Positions 15,223-23,239 of a DNA stretch of 36,150 nt are shown piece after piece (position 1 is the stretch's first letter; each line of letters opens with the position of its first letter). Source of the stretch: Candidatus Aldehydirespirator catecholifindens (lineage in GTDB: Bacteria; Actinomycetota; Acidimicrobiia; Acidimicrobiales; Aldehydirespiratoraceae). A model generated the notes under the pieces. That model was not told the DNA's origin and did no database searches. It saw only the letters and a program-made list of their open reading frames with translations. The stretch covers positions 1 through 36,150 of the forward strand of contig JAPYNU010000059.1 in assembly GCA_028283245.1 (NCBI GenBank), in the 5' to 3' direction. The position numbers and the translations under genes are program-made.

Positions 15223-16059
15223 TTAGCGGTTGACTGCTCGTGCGTTCCAGCGGCCGTGTCGACGCTCCAAAGTGAGTTCTAAGCCGAAACACGCCGACAA
15301 GTTTTCGCTGGTCATAATTTCGGTCATCGGCCCCGCCGCCAAAACAGCACCGTCTCGCAGCATCAGCACATGACTGAAACCGTCGGGGATTTCATCAGTG
15401 TGATGGGTTACCAGCACCAGCGGAGGCGTATTCAAGTCAAGCGCAAGCTGTGAAAGCGTGGCGATGAGCTGCTCACGCCCAGCCAGATCAAGTCCGGCGT
15501 TGGGTTCGTCCAACACCACCAGCCCAGGCTCTATCGACAAGGCTCGAGCCAGTAATACACGCTGCTGCTCACCCGACGACAAAGTCCCGAAACGCTGCTG
15601 TGAACGGTCGGCGCAACCGACACGCTGCAGCGCTGCACAAGCGGCGGTCTTGTCGTCTTCGTCGTAGTGATGCCACCACGGTGCCAAAGCAGCGTGCTTG
15701 GCTGTCATCACCACCTCGATGGCGGTTAGCGATGGCCGCAGCAGAGCCGCGATCGCAGCCCCAGTGAAACCCACCCTGGAACGCAACTGGCGCACGTCGG
15801 TGCGGCCGAGCCGCTGCCCGAGCAACTCCACAACGCCCGCGGAAGGATGATCCCACATCGTGGCGATCCTCACCAGAGTGGTTTTGCCTGATCCGTTGGC
15901 ACCGAGCACTACCCAACGCTGCGACGGCGTCACCTGCCAGTTGATTTCTGTCAGCAGCGATCGGCCTTCGATGACGCGGCTGACTCCGTGCAGCGACAGA
16001 ACTGCGGTATCAGTGTTTGAGTGATGCGCCGCAGGGGGTTCGCTGGTTTGTGCGGTCAT
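15223..16059 (-). CDS. ABC transporter ATP-binding protein
   Basis: 278 residues, one nucleotide-binding domain. Walker A GANGSGKTT, signature LSSGEQQRVLLARAL, Walker B LVVLDEPNAGLD and H-loop LVTHHTDE are all canonical, so it should hydrolyse ATP. The THHTDEIPDGFSHVLML segment resembles stand-alone ATPases of the ModF/YlmA type rather than exporter domains. No permease gene of its own is adjacent. Its ATG overlaps the TGA of the upstream exporter subunit (ATGA), so the three minus-strand ABC genes are co-translated. The partner permease or function is unknown. Confidence 0.88.
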   Translation of the reverse strand: MTAQTSEPPAAHHSNTDTAVLSLHGVSRVIEGRSLLTEINWQVTPSQRWVVLGANGSGKTTLVRIATMWDHPSAGVVELLGQRLGRTDVRQLRSRVGFTGAAIAALLRPSLTAIEVVMTAKHAALAPWWHHYDEDDKTAACAALQRVGCADRSQQRFGTLSSGEQQRVLLARALSIEPGLVVLDEPNAGLDLAGREQLIATLSQLALDLNTPPLVLVTHHTDEIPDGFSHVLMLRDGAVLAAGPMTEIMTSENLSACFGLELTLERRHGRWNARAVNR

Positions 16060-18005
16060 GGGCTTGACGCGGCGATTTCAGAGTCGCAAGCTCCCGCAGA
16101 TCCGCTGGTGCCGCTGTTGTGCATGTCATACATTCTCCCATAGTGCCCGCCTGCGGCCAAAAGCTCGTTATGGCCGCCGATTTCGACAATGCGTCCTGCA
16201 TCAACCACCGCGATCCGGTCAGCGCGCCGCGCGGTTGTGAGTCGATGCGCGATGATCACAGCGGTGCGCCCATTCAACAACACGTCCAGAGCTTGCTCAA
16301 TACGGGACTCTGAAAGCAGATCCAGGTTGCTTGTGGCTTCGTCAAGCACCAGCAGACGCGGCTCAGACAAGAAAGTCCGTGCCAGTGCCAGCAGTTGTCG
16401 TTCACCTGCTGACAACGTGGCACCGCGTTCATGCACAATGCCGTCAAGGCCGCCGAGGCGTTGCACCACATCGACCATGCCAACCGCATCCAGCGCCTGA
16501 TGCAGTTCGGCATCGTTGGTTTGTGGTCGCGCGAAGCTCACATTGTCGCGCACGGTTCCCGCAAACAGGAACGGCTCTTGGGGCACCACACCGATCTGTG
16601 ATCGCAAGCTGGTGAGAGTCACGCCGGTCAGGTCATGGCCGTCAATGCGGACTGTGCCCTGTGTCGGGTCATAAAGCCGGGTGATTAGGCGGGCGAGAGT
16701 TGTTTTACCGGCACCGGTCTCGCCAACCAGTGCAAGCGTCTCACCGCAAGCGATCCGCAGGTTCACATCTTGCAGCACAGGCCGTTTGTTCTGGTAGGCG
16801 AAGCTTACGTTCTCAAACACGATCTCGCCTTGCACCTGCGGCAAGGTCACAGCACCTGCACGGTCACGCACGCTGGGGCGTGTAGCGAACAGTTCACGCA
16901 GTTTGGCGAGAGCGGCACTGCCTTGCTGATAAGAGTTGTAAAGCTGCACCAATATTTGCACTGGAGCAAAGAAGGCCGTCAAAAAAAGTAGGTAGGCGGC
17001 TAGTTCTCCTACGGTGATGCGGCCGCTTGCGGTCATGGCACCACCCACGCCGAGCAGCACCGCCTGTGTGGCGATGCCGATAGCTTCGCTGCCTGGGCCA
17101 TAGATCGAGTTGGCTCGCGAAGCCCGCAGGTTGGCATCACGATGCCGTTGCACCACCTCATGATGTTGCACAATGCTGGTGTCACGACGATCATGAGCGG
17201 CGATCACACGGATCCCGGCCAGAGATTCCTGCAGATTCCCGAGCAACTCCGCGATGCGCTCACGTACACGCCTGTAGTCAGCGGCGGCCCGCTTGCGAAA
17301 CCACAACGATGCCCCCAGCGTGGCTGGCAGCGCCGCGATCAGCGTGACCAGCGCCAGAAGCGGGTCATAGTTGAACAGCAGCACAGTGATGATCGCCAGT
17401 GTCAATCCCTGAACTGCGAAGTTGATGATGCCTTCGTTGAAAAGCACCGACAAAGCTTCAATGTCGGAGGTCATGCGGGTTAGCAGAACACCGGCACGCT
17501 CAGAGGTGTAGAAGTCCATCTGCTGGCGTTGCATGTGCTCAAACGTGCGGATCCGCAGCCGTTCCATCATCTGCTCGCCGAGACGGCCCGTGAAAGCGAT
17601 ACGCAGCGCCGCGGTTGCGGCGGCCAGTACCAGCAATCCCGCGTAACTGACCGCAGCAAGGACCACTACTGAGCGGTCGCCAGCCACGATGCCGTCATCC
17701 ACGCCTATCTGGGTAAGCACTGGACCGAACTGCAAGGCGAGCGTCTCTACAGCAACCAGCGCGAAGGCCAGCAGCAGCCGATGACGGTATGGCCATAACA
17801 AGCGCGTCAAGTTGAAACCGTCATCGAATTCGCTGCGGTTGCGTGACCATCGCACATCCGGCTCGGGGTGCTCAGGCTCGTCTTGCAGCACACGCTCTAC
17901 ACGGGCGCGCAGATCGCCGGGCACTTCAGCATGCGGTAGACCAGCCTGAGCTGCCGATTGCACCGAGGATGGACCTCCTCGCATCCCAGCAGGCGCTGCG
18001 AACAT
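16056..18005 (-). CDS. ABC exporter subunit, canonical ATP site (TMD-NBD half-transporter)
   Basis: 649 residues: a Pro-rich N-terminal tail, six predicted membrane helices (about 70-350) and a C-terminal ATPase domain. Walker A is GETGAGKTT and Walker B LLVLDEATSNLD with the catalytic Glu (E556), but the signature is LSAGERQLL instead of LSGGQ. Together with its partner it fits a type IV heterodimeric exporter in which this subunit supplies the active Walker site and the weak signature. Substrate is unpredictable; lipids, drugs or peptides are typical for the family. The ATG overlaps the partner TGA as TGATG. Confidence 0.88.
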   Translation of the reverse strand: MFAAPAGMRGGPSSVQSAAQAGLPHAEVPGDLRARVERVLQDEPEHPEPDVRWSRNRSEFDDGFNLTRLLWPYRHRLLLAFALVAVETLALQFGPVLTQIGVDDGIVAGDRSVVVLAAVSYAGLLVLAAATAALRIAFTGRLGEQMMERLRIRTFEHMQRQQMDFYTSERAGVLLTRMTSDIEALSVLFNEGIINFAVQGLTLAIITVLLFNYDPLLALVTLIAALPATLGASLWFRKRAAADYRRVRERIAELLGNLQESLAGIRVIAAHDRRDTSIVQHHEVVQRHRDANLRASRANSIYGPGSEAIGIATQAVLLGVGGAMTASGRITVGELAAYLLFLTAFFAPVQILVQLYNSYQQGSAALAKLRELFATRPSVRDRAGAVTLPQVQGEIVFENVSFAYQNKRPVLQDVNLRIACGETLALVGETGAGKTTLARLITRLYDPTQGTVRIDGHDLTGVTLTSLRSQIGVVPQEPFLFAGTVRDNVSFARPQTNDAELHQALDAVGMVDVVQRLGGLDGIVHERGATLSAGERQLLALARTFLSEPRLLVLDEATSNLDLLSESRIEQALDVLLNGRTAVIIAHRLTTARRADRIAVVDAGRIVEIGGHNELLAAGGHYGRMYDMHNSGTSGSAGACDSEIAASSP

Positions 18006-19891
18006 CAGCTTGCTGACACCTTGCTTTGATCTGGGTTGTTGTGATCCTGGCTTTGGAGATGGCGGCTCTGATGCTGCAAGTGAGTGAGCACCTCGGCGTA
18101 TTCGGGCACGTTGCGCAGCAGTTCGAGATGGCTGCCGTCGGCGGCGACTTTGCCGTCGGCGAGCAAAATCACCCGGTCAGCCAGCGCAATAGTTGATAAG
18201 CGATGAGCGATCACGATGGTGGTGCGGTTGCTGCGTCTCTGACGCAGAGCCTCATGGATCCGCCCTTCGACGGCAGAGTCAATGGCGCTGGTGGCATCAT
18301 CAAGAACCAAAACCGCAGGGTCAGCCACCAAAGCCCGAGCTATGGAGAGACGCTGACGCTGGCCTCCTGAGATGGTTGAACCCCGCTCGCCGAGGATGGT
18401 GTCGATACCTTCAGGTAACTCCGACACGAACACTTCGGCGGCTGCGTCGGCTAGCGCTGCAGAGACAGACTCCTCATCAGCGTCGGGGCGAGCGAAAGCA
18501 ACATTGTCACGCACGGAAGCGGCGAACAGGAAAGGATCATCGTTAGCAACAGCTACCGCCCGACGCAGATCCGAGATGCGCAGCTCCCGCACGTCAATGC
18601 CGTCAACGCAAACGGCACCAGAAGCAACGTCATAAAAGCGCGGCAGAAGTCGGCCAATAGTGCTTTTACCGCTGCCGGTGCGGCCAACTATCGCCACGAT
18701 CTCCCCTGGCTCAATCGTCACGCTGAAACCGTCAAGTATCGTTACGGGCTCACCGTTGCTTGAGTTAGTTGAGCCGTGGCTAGCAGTGTCGGCGCTATGA
18801 CTGTCGGCGCTATGACTGTCGGCAGCGCTGCTGGCGTAGGCGAAAGTCACGTTGTTGAACTCCACCCGACCCTGAGGTGCCAGCAGTGTCACAGCGCTAG
18901 GAGCTTCGATGATCTCCGGCGACTCGTCAAGTATCTCAAACACTCGCTGTGCTGCTGCCGAAGCTCGCTGCCATTGGATCAACACGAAACCGATCATCCG
19001 CAGAGGCGCAGCCATCAACAGCACATAAGCGTTGAAGGCGACAATGTCGCCCACTGCCACAGCGCCATCAATGGCTAGCAGCCCTCCAGTTAGAAGCACC
19101 AGCGCCAACCCCAGCCTGGGCAGCGCCTCCATGACGGGAGCGTGACGGGCTCGTGCATCGGCGGTGGCTATGCCAGCCCAGCGCAGTCGTTGAGTAGCGC
19201 CAGCGAGCAGTTGCACCTGGGCCTGCTCCTGTGCGAAGTTGCGCACCACTTGAGCGCCTTGAATGTTCTCATCGGTGATCATCGCCACATCAGCCATCCG
19301 GGCTTGAGTCACCCATGTCAACGGGAATACTTGGTTACGGAGTCTGATCCCCACATAAAGCACCAACGGCAACGGTGCTATCGCCACAAGAGTCAAAGGC
19401 AGCGACAGAGCCAACATCGCTACAGTTCCCGCTAGCAGCAGCACAAGTTGCATCGCCACCAGAGGCCCGAACGCGAAAATCAGCTGAATCGAGCGGATGT
19501 CGCTGTTGGCTCGGGAGATCACCTGCCCGGTCTGTGTACGGTCCCAGTAAGAGAACGAAAGCTCGGTGAGACGCTCATAAACCAGTTTGCGCAGGTCGGC
19601 TTCAATGCAGTGAGCGCTGCGGAACAGCCCGAACCTGTAGGCATAACCCGAAGCGAGGCGTATCAAAGCCAGAAGCAGCAGCGCTATCACCCAAAGACGC
19701 AGCGCGTCACCCGACGCGGCAGCGTCCACACCCCGCCCGATCACCAACGGAACCGCTGCTGAGGCAGCCACCGACACCAGACCCGCCGCTGAGGCAGCCG
19801 CAAACGACATCCGGTAACGGGCTGTCACCGGTAGCAGCCGTCTAAGCCAGCCGAGGCTGCGATCAGGGTTGAGTCCCAGAGCGGGCATCAA
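18005..19891 (-). CDS. ABC exporter subunit, degenerate ATP site (TMD-NBD half-transporter)
   Basis: 628 residues with six membrane helices (about 20-310) followed by an ATPase domain. Walker A GRTGSGKST is normal. Walker B reads VLVLDDATSAID, with Asp (D532) in place of the catalytic Glu, while the signature ISGGQRQRL is near-canonical. This is the mirror image of the partner gene and indicates one active and one degenerate ATP site in the heterodimer. A Ser/His/Asp repeat (DSHSADSHSADTASHGS) is inserted between the A-loop Tyr region (FAYASS) and Walker A. It is the first gene of the three-gene ABC operon and is divergent from the CNNM-like gene 52 bp away. Confidence 0.88.
   Translation of the reverse strand: MMPALGLNPDRSLGWLRRLLPVTARYRMSFAAASAAGLVSVAASAAVPLVIGRGVDAAASGDALRLWVIALLLLALIRLASGYAYRFGLFRSAHCIEADLRKLVYERLTELSFSYWDRTQTGQVISRANSDIRSIQLIFAFGPLVAMQLVLLLAGTVAMLALSLPLTLVAIAPLPLVLYVGIRLRNQVFPLTWVTQARMADVAMITDENIQGAQVVRNFAQEQAQVQLLAGATQRLRWAGIATADARARHAPVMEALPRLGLALVLLTGGLLAIDGAVAVGDIVAFNAYVLLMAAPLRMIGFVLIQWQRASAAAQRVFEILDESPEIIEAPSAVTLLAPQGRVEFNNVTFAYASSAADSHSADSHSADTASHGSTNSSNGEPVTILDGFSVTIEPGEIVAIVGRTGSGKSTIGRLLPRFYDVASGAVCVDGIDVRELRISDLRRAVAVANDDPFLFAASVRDNVAFARPDADEESVSAALADAAAEVFVSELPEGIDTILGERGSTISGGQRQRLSIARALVADPAVLVLDDATSAIDSAVEGRIHEALRQRRSNRTTIVIAHRLSTIALADRVILLADGKVAADGSHLELLRNVPEYAEVLTHLQHQSRHLQSQDHNNPDQSKVSAS
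18787..18823. repeat. 15-bp tandem repeat inside the exporter gene
   Basis: TGTCGGCGCTATGAC occurs at 18787-18801 and 18802-18816, followed by a partial third copy TGTCGGC (18817-18823). It keeps the reading frame and encodes the DSHSA repeat of the 628-residue subunit. Confidence 0.9.
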
Positions 19892-19943
19892 GTCAAGCTA
19901 CGTTGCGAGCGGCTAGATTCGTTGCCGCACAGGCCCGTCAATC

Positions 19944-21266
19944 TTGGGAGGAGCGATAGAGATCGCGCTGTGGCTGTTAGCTGCATTGGCTCTGATGGCC
20001 GCTAATGCCTTCTTCGTTGCCTTGGAGTTCGCTCTGGTGGCGGTGGATCGGACCCGAGTTGATGAACGCGCCGGTGCCGGTGACCGCCGTGCTCGCATGG
20101 TGCAGCGCCTAGTCGAGCACCTCTCGTTTCATCTTTCGGGCGCACAGATCGGTATCACCGTTTCGTCTTTGCTGCTCGGCTTCATGATCGAACCGGCGTT
20201 GGCACCAATTATCGAACCAGCACTCGCATCCGTCTTCGGATCGGATCTGCCGTGGGGCGTGTCTGTGGTCGTGGCGTTACTCCTAGCCACCTCAGTTCAG
20301 ATGGTTATGGGGGAACTGGTCCCCAAAGTTGTGGCCATAACCAAGCCCTACGGATCATCTGTGGCGCTGGCTGTGCCTGCCACCGTCTACGGCGTGCTGG
20401 CTCGCCCGGTGGTGAAGTTCTTGAACGGCGCTGCCAATGCCATTGTGCGGCGTCTAGGTATGGAACCGCGTGAAGAACTGGATCCGGTACCGGATCGTGA
20501 AGAGCTTGAGCATCTTTTTGTTTCCTCCGGCGAAGAGGGAATGCTTGATGAGGGAGAGGTGCGGCTGCTGACACGGTCGATCCGCTTAGCCGACAAGCAA
20601 GCCGACGATGCCATGGTGCCAAGAGTGGAAGTCGTTGCGGTTGAGGCGGACGCTTCGCTGACGGAACTAGCCGAACTGGCAGTCCGCACCGGGCATTCCA
20701 GGTTCCCAGTGACCGCCGGTCATCTTGATGAGGTAGCCGGAGTGGTGCATGTCAAATCGCTGTTCACGGTGCCGATGCAGCAACGCTCTTCCACTGCTGT
20801 GTCTGAGCTGATGCAGCCGGTGCTGGCCGTGCCCGAGTCACGAGACCTTGACGACTTGCTCAACGATCTGCGTACTGGGGCCGGCCTGCTGGCGGTGGTG
20901 GTAGACGAGCATGGAGGCACCGCCGGAATAATCACGCTGGAGGATGTGCTAGAGGAGATCGTCGGCGAGATTGACGATGAGCACGATGCCGCCACAGCGC
21001 AGCGCACCCGTTCGGAGTCGCGTGGCTCAACAGTGCTACCAGCCTCGTTGCACACCGACGAAGTGCTCGAATCAACCGGCTTTGAGATGCCCGACGGCGA
21101 TTATGAGACGCTGGCGGGCTTAGTGCTCGACCGTTTGGGACACATTCCAGTGCCCGGCGAGACCGTAGAGATTGACGGTTGGCGTCTTGAGGTGGTGGCT
21201 GTGGACGGCTTGCGTATCGCCACAGTGCGAGTAGTGACACCGTTGTCTTCAAAGGGGTCGCTGTGA
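19944..21266 (+). CDS. CNNM/HlyC-type membrane protein (DUF21-CBS-CBS-CorC_HlyC)
   Basis: About 440 residues. An N-terminal DUF21 domain with three or four helices holds SGAQIGITVSSLLLGF and MVMGELVPKVVAI. Then comes a cytosolic CBS pair (DDAMVPRVEVVAV; HSRFPV; GVVHVKSL; VVDEHGGTAGIITLEDVLEEIVGEI), then a C-terminal CorC_HlyC domain (YETLAGLVLDRLGHIP). The family is linked to Mg or Co efflux; the old name haemolysin is misleading. The frame's first possible start, TTG at 19944, overlaps a strong GGGAGGAG Shine-Dalgarno. The first codon at normal spacing is ATC (19962), with CTG at 19968 and ATG only at 19995. The true start is therefore uncertain and could be non-canonical. Confidence 0.88.
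   Translation: MGGAIEIALWLLAALALMAANAFFVALEFALVAVDRTRVDERAGAGDRRARMVQRLVEHLSFHLSGAQIGITVSSLLLGFMIEPALAPIIEPALASVFGSDLPWGVSVVVALLLATSVQMVMGELVPKVVAITKPYGSSVALAVPATVYGVLARPVVKFLNGAANAIVRRLGMEPREELDPVPDREELEHLFVSSGEEGMLDEGEVRLLTRSIRLADKQADDAMVPRVEVVAVEADASLTELAELAVRTGHSRFPVTAGHLDEVAGVVHVKSLFTVPMQQRSSTAVSELMQPVLAVPESRDLDDLLNDLRTGAGLLAVVVDEHGGTAGIITLEDVLEEIVGEIDDEHDAATAQRTRSESRGSTVLPASLHTDEVLESTGFEMPDGDYETLAGLVLDRLGHIPVPGETVEIDGWRLEVVAVDGLRIATVRVVTPLSSKGSL
19946..19953 (+). promoter_or_regulatory. Strong Shine-Dalgarno sequence deciding the CNNM-like start
   Basis: GGGAGGAG. The standard start codons nearby are either on top of it (TTG 19944) or over 40 nt away (ATG 19995). An ATC codon lies 8 nt downstream in frame. 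Confidence 0.6.
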
Positions 21267-21344
21267 GCATGACACTGACGAAGGTCTGGGGTTGTTGTGA
21301 GCATGACAGCTAGTCGGTCGCAAGGTCTGGGGTTGTTGTGAGCA
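21262..21344. repeat. Duplicated stop-start junction between two CNNM-like genes
   Basis: TGTGAGCATGACA followed by a spacer and AAGGTCTGGGGTTGT occurs at 21262-21295 and again at 21296-21336, with a third partial copy (TGTGAGCA) at 21337. The stop of the first gene (TGA, 21264-21266) lies in copy 1 and the GTG start of the second gene (21338) lies in the third partial copy. Confidence 0.85.
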
Positions 21345-22450
21345 CTACGACGATCGTGGCGCTTGTGGCTGCGTTGGTGATGCTCGCAGCTAACGCTTTT
21401 TTTGTGGCTGCGGAGTTTGCGTTGGTGGCGGCTCGTGCTGTGCGTTTGGAGGCCGCCGCCGAAGAAGGCGACCGCCGCAGCAAAATTGCGCTGGCCGCGG
21501 TGCGTGATATTCAGACCCAACTCGCTGGAGCGCAGCTTGGTATCACTATGGCTTCGCTGGTGCTGGGCTATGTGGCCGAACCGGCGATAGCGCAACTCAT
21601 CGAGCCGCTGATTGAGCTAGTCGTTGAGTTTCCTTCAGGCGTTCTTCACACCATCTCGTTCGCTCTGGCTTTGTTTATGGTCACTACTTTGCATGTGATC
21701 GTGGGGGAGATGGTCCCCAAGAATGTGGCTATTACCGAGCCCGAGAAGTCTGCACGGCTGCTGGCACCAGCTTTGCGGGTCTACGGAGTGGTGTTCAGGC
21801 CGGTTATCTGGACGCTCAACAAGGCCTCCAACGCCATAGTTCGGATGCTCGGAATGCAGCCAGCAGATGAGATCAACACAGCTTTGACCATTAACGAGTT
21901 TCACACTTTGCTGGAGGGAGCGCGTTCAGAGGGCGTGATTGAGTCCACCGAACATGATCTTTTGTCGGGTGCTCTGGGTTTCAGGATTCGTTCAGCCGGG
22001 TCGATGATGGTGCCCGCTGAGCAGTTGGTGTCGGTGCCTCGAGGCACTTCGGTGGCGCGCCTTGAAGATGTGGTGGCTTCCACAGGCCATACGCGGGTGC
22101 CGGTATGGGGATTTGATAAAGATGATGTGCTGGGTTTCGTCCACGCCAAAGACTTGATCCGGATGCCTGCGGAGGCTCGCGCTGATCCCGTGCCGTTGGA
22201 GTTGTTGAGACGTATGCGGGTGGTGGGTCCCGACATGGCCGGACGTGATCTGCTGCTGTATATGCGCCACTCCAGAGTTCACATGGTTGTGGTGCGCAGC
22301 GACACCAACAAAATGCTGGGCGTGGTAACCCTAGAGGACGTGCTTGAGGCGCTTGTGGGCGACATCTTTGACGAAAGCGACACCGACGGGTCAGGCACCC
22401 ACGGGTCAGGCACCCACAGCGTGGAAACCTCCATCAGCTTGCACGATTGA
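21338..22450 (+). CDS. CNNM-like membrane protein, short form (DUF21-CBS-CBS)
   Basis: 370 residues from a GTG at 21338. It is a paralogue of the preceding gene: LAGAQLGITMASLVLGYVAEPAI, VIVGEMVPKNVAI, a CBS pair with MMVPAEQLVSV, HTRVPVWG and GVVTLEDVLEALVGDI. It stops soon after the second CBS, so the CorC_HlyC domain is absent. The last 20 residues are a DGSGTHGSGTHS repeat. Adjacent long and short CNNM-like genes are common in actinobacteria; they may form a hetero-oligomer in the membrane. The 3' end overlaps the convergent fabI gene by 45 bp. Confidence 0.85.
   Translation: MSTTTIVALVAALVMLAANAFFVAAEFALVAARAVRLEAAAEEGDRRSKIALAAVRDIQTQLAGAQLGITMASLVLGYVAEPAIAQLIEPLIELVVEFPSGVLHTISFALALFMVTTLHVIVGEMVPKNVAITEPEKSARLLAPALRVYGVVFRPVIWTLNKASNAIVRMLGMQPADEINTALTINEFHTLLEGARSEGVIESTEHDLLSGALGFRIRSAGSMMVPAEQLVSVPRGTSVARLEDVVASTGHTRVPVWGFDKDDVLGFVHAKDLIRMPAEARADPVPLELLRRMRVVGPDMAGRDLLLYMRHSRVHMVVVRSDTNKMLGVVTLEDVLEALVGDIFDESDTDGSGTHGSGTHSVETSISLHD
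22386..22415. repeat. 15-bp tandem duplication at the CNNM-like / fabI convergent ends
   Basis: ACGGGTCAGGCACCC at 22386-22400 and 22401-22415. On the plus strand it encodes the GSGTHGSGTH tail; on the minus strand the second copy supplies the fabI TGA (22406-22408). Confidence 0.9.
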
Positions 22451-23191
22451 TCCAGTTGTGGCTGGTAGCCAGTCGCTGAGCATCGCCACCACTGTGCGCG
22501 ACACAGCCGCCGGGTCGGTGATGCTCCAGCCGAGCGGGGCGCGTTGGGTCCAAGCGTCCTCGAAATCTGAGAATCCTGGGATAGAACGAGCCGCCATGGT
22601 TTTGATCGGGCCAGCGGACACCAAGTTCACGCGGATGCCTTGCGGCCCTAGATAGCGAGCCAAATATCTGCAAGTTGATTCGAGTCCCGCTTTGGCGACG
22701 CCCATCCAGTCATAGGCAGGGAAAGCTCGGCTGGCATCGAAGTCAAGCCCCACGATTGATCCGCCAGCAACCCCAGTGCCAGCTTCACCCATCAGCGGAG
22801 CGACAGCGTCAGCAAGCATTTTCAGCGAATAGGTCGACACTTCTAAAGCCACTTTGACGTCTTCCCAGGTTGCGTCCATGAAAGTGCCGCCGAGACAGAT
22901 CTCAGGAGCGAAGCCGATGGCGTGAAGCGCACCGTCCACCCCACCCCAATGATCTTGCAGATAGTTGTGCAGAGTGTCGGCATGGCTTGGTTCGGTTACA
23001 TCGAACTCCACCACTGAGATGTCGTCACCTAGTTTGCGGGCGCTGCGCTGGGTGAGACGCATTCCCCGGCCAGCGCCGGTCAATACGATTTCTGCCCCTT
23101 CAGCCAGTGCCAGTTCGGCCACTCCGAAAGCCAGAGAAGCTTCGGTGAGCACGCCGGTGATAACGATGCGTTTGCCTTCAAGTAGAGCCAC
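22406..23191 (-). CDS. fabI: Enoyl-[ACP] reductase, InhA/FabI type
   Basis: 261 residues from a GTG at 23191. NADH-dependent reduction of the enoyl-ACP double bond in the last step of each fatty acid elongation cycle. Motifs: VITGVLTEASLAFGVAE (cofactor loop), FDVTEP, HAIGFAPE, YDWMGVAKAGLES (Tyr-x6-Lys catalytic pair), LVSAGPIKTMAA and the C-terminal TTGSIVQADGGFHAVG. The YDWM-VAK and AGPI-T segments are close to mycobacterial InhA, supporting an actinobacterial host. It is divergent from mshC across 48 bp, and its 3' end overlaps the preceding CNNM-like gene. Confidence 0.93.
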   Translation of the reverse strand: MALLEGKRIVITGVLTEASLAFGVAELALAEGAEIVLTGAGRGMRLTQRSARKLGDDISVVEFDVTEPSHADTLHNYLQDHWGGVDGALHAIGFAPEICLGGTFMDATWEDVKVALEVSTYSLKMLADAVAPLMGEAGTGVAGGSIVGLDFDASRAFPAYDWMGVAKAGLESTCRYLARYLGPQGIRVNLVSAGPIKTMAARSIPGFSDFEDAWTQRAPLGWSITDPAAVSRTVVAMLSDWLPATTGSIVQADGGFHAVGA

Positions 23192-23239
23192 AATCCATCA
23201 CGCTACCGTATTAGGCCTAGCCAGCAGGGAGCCGATCAT

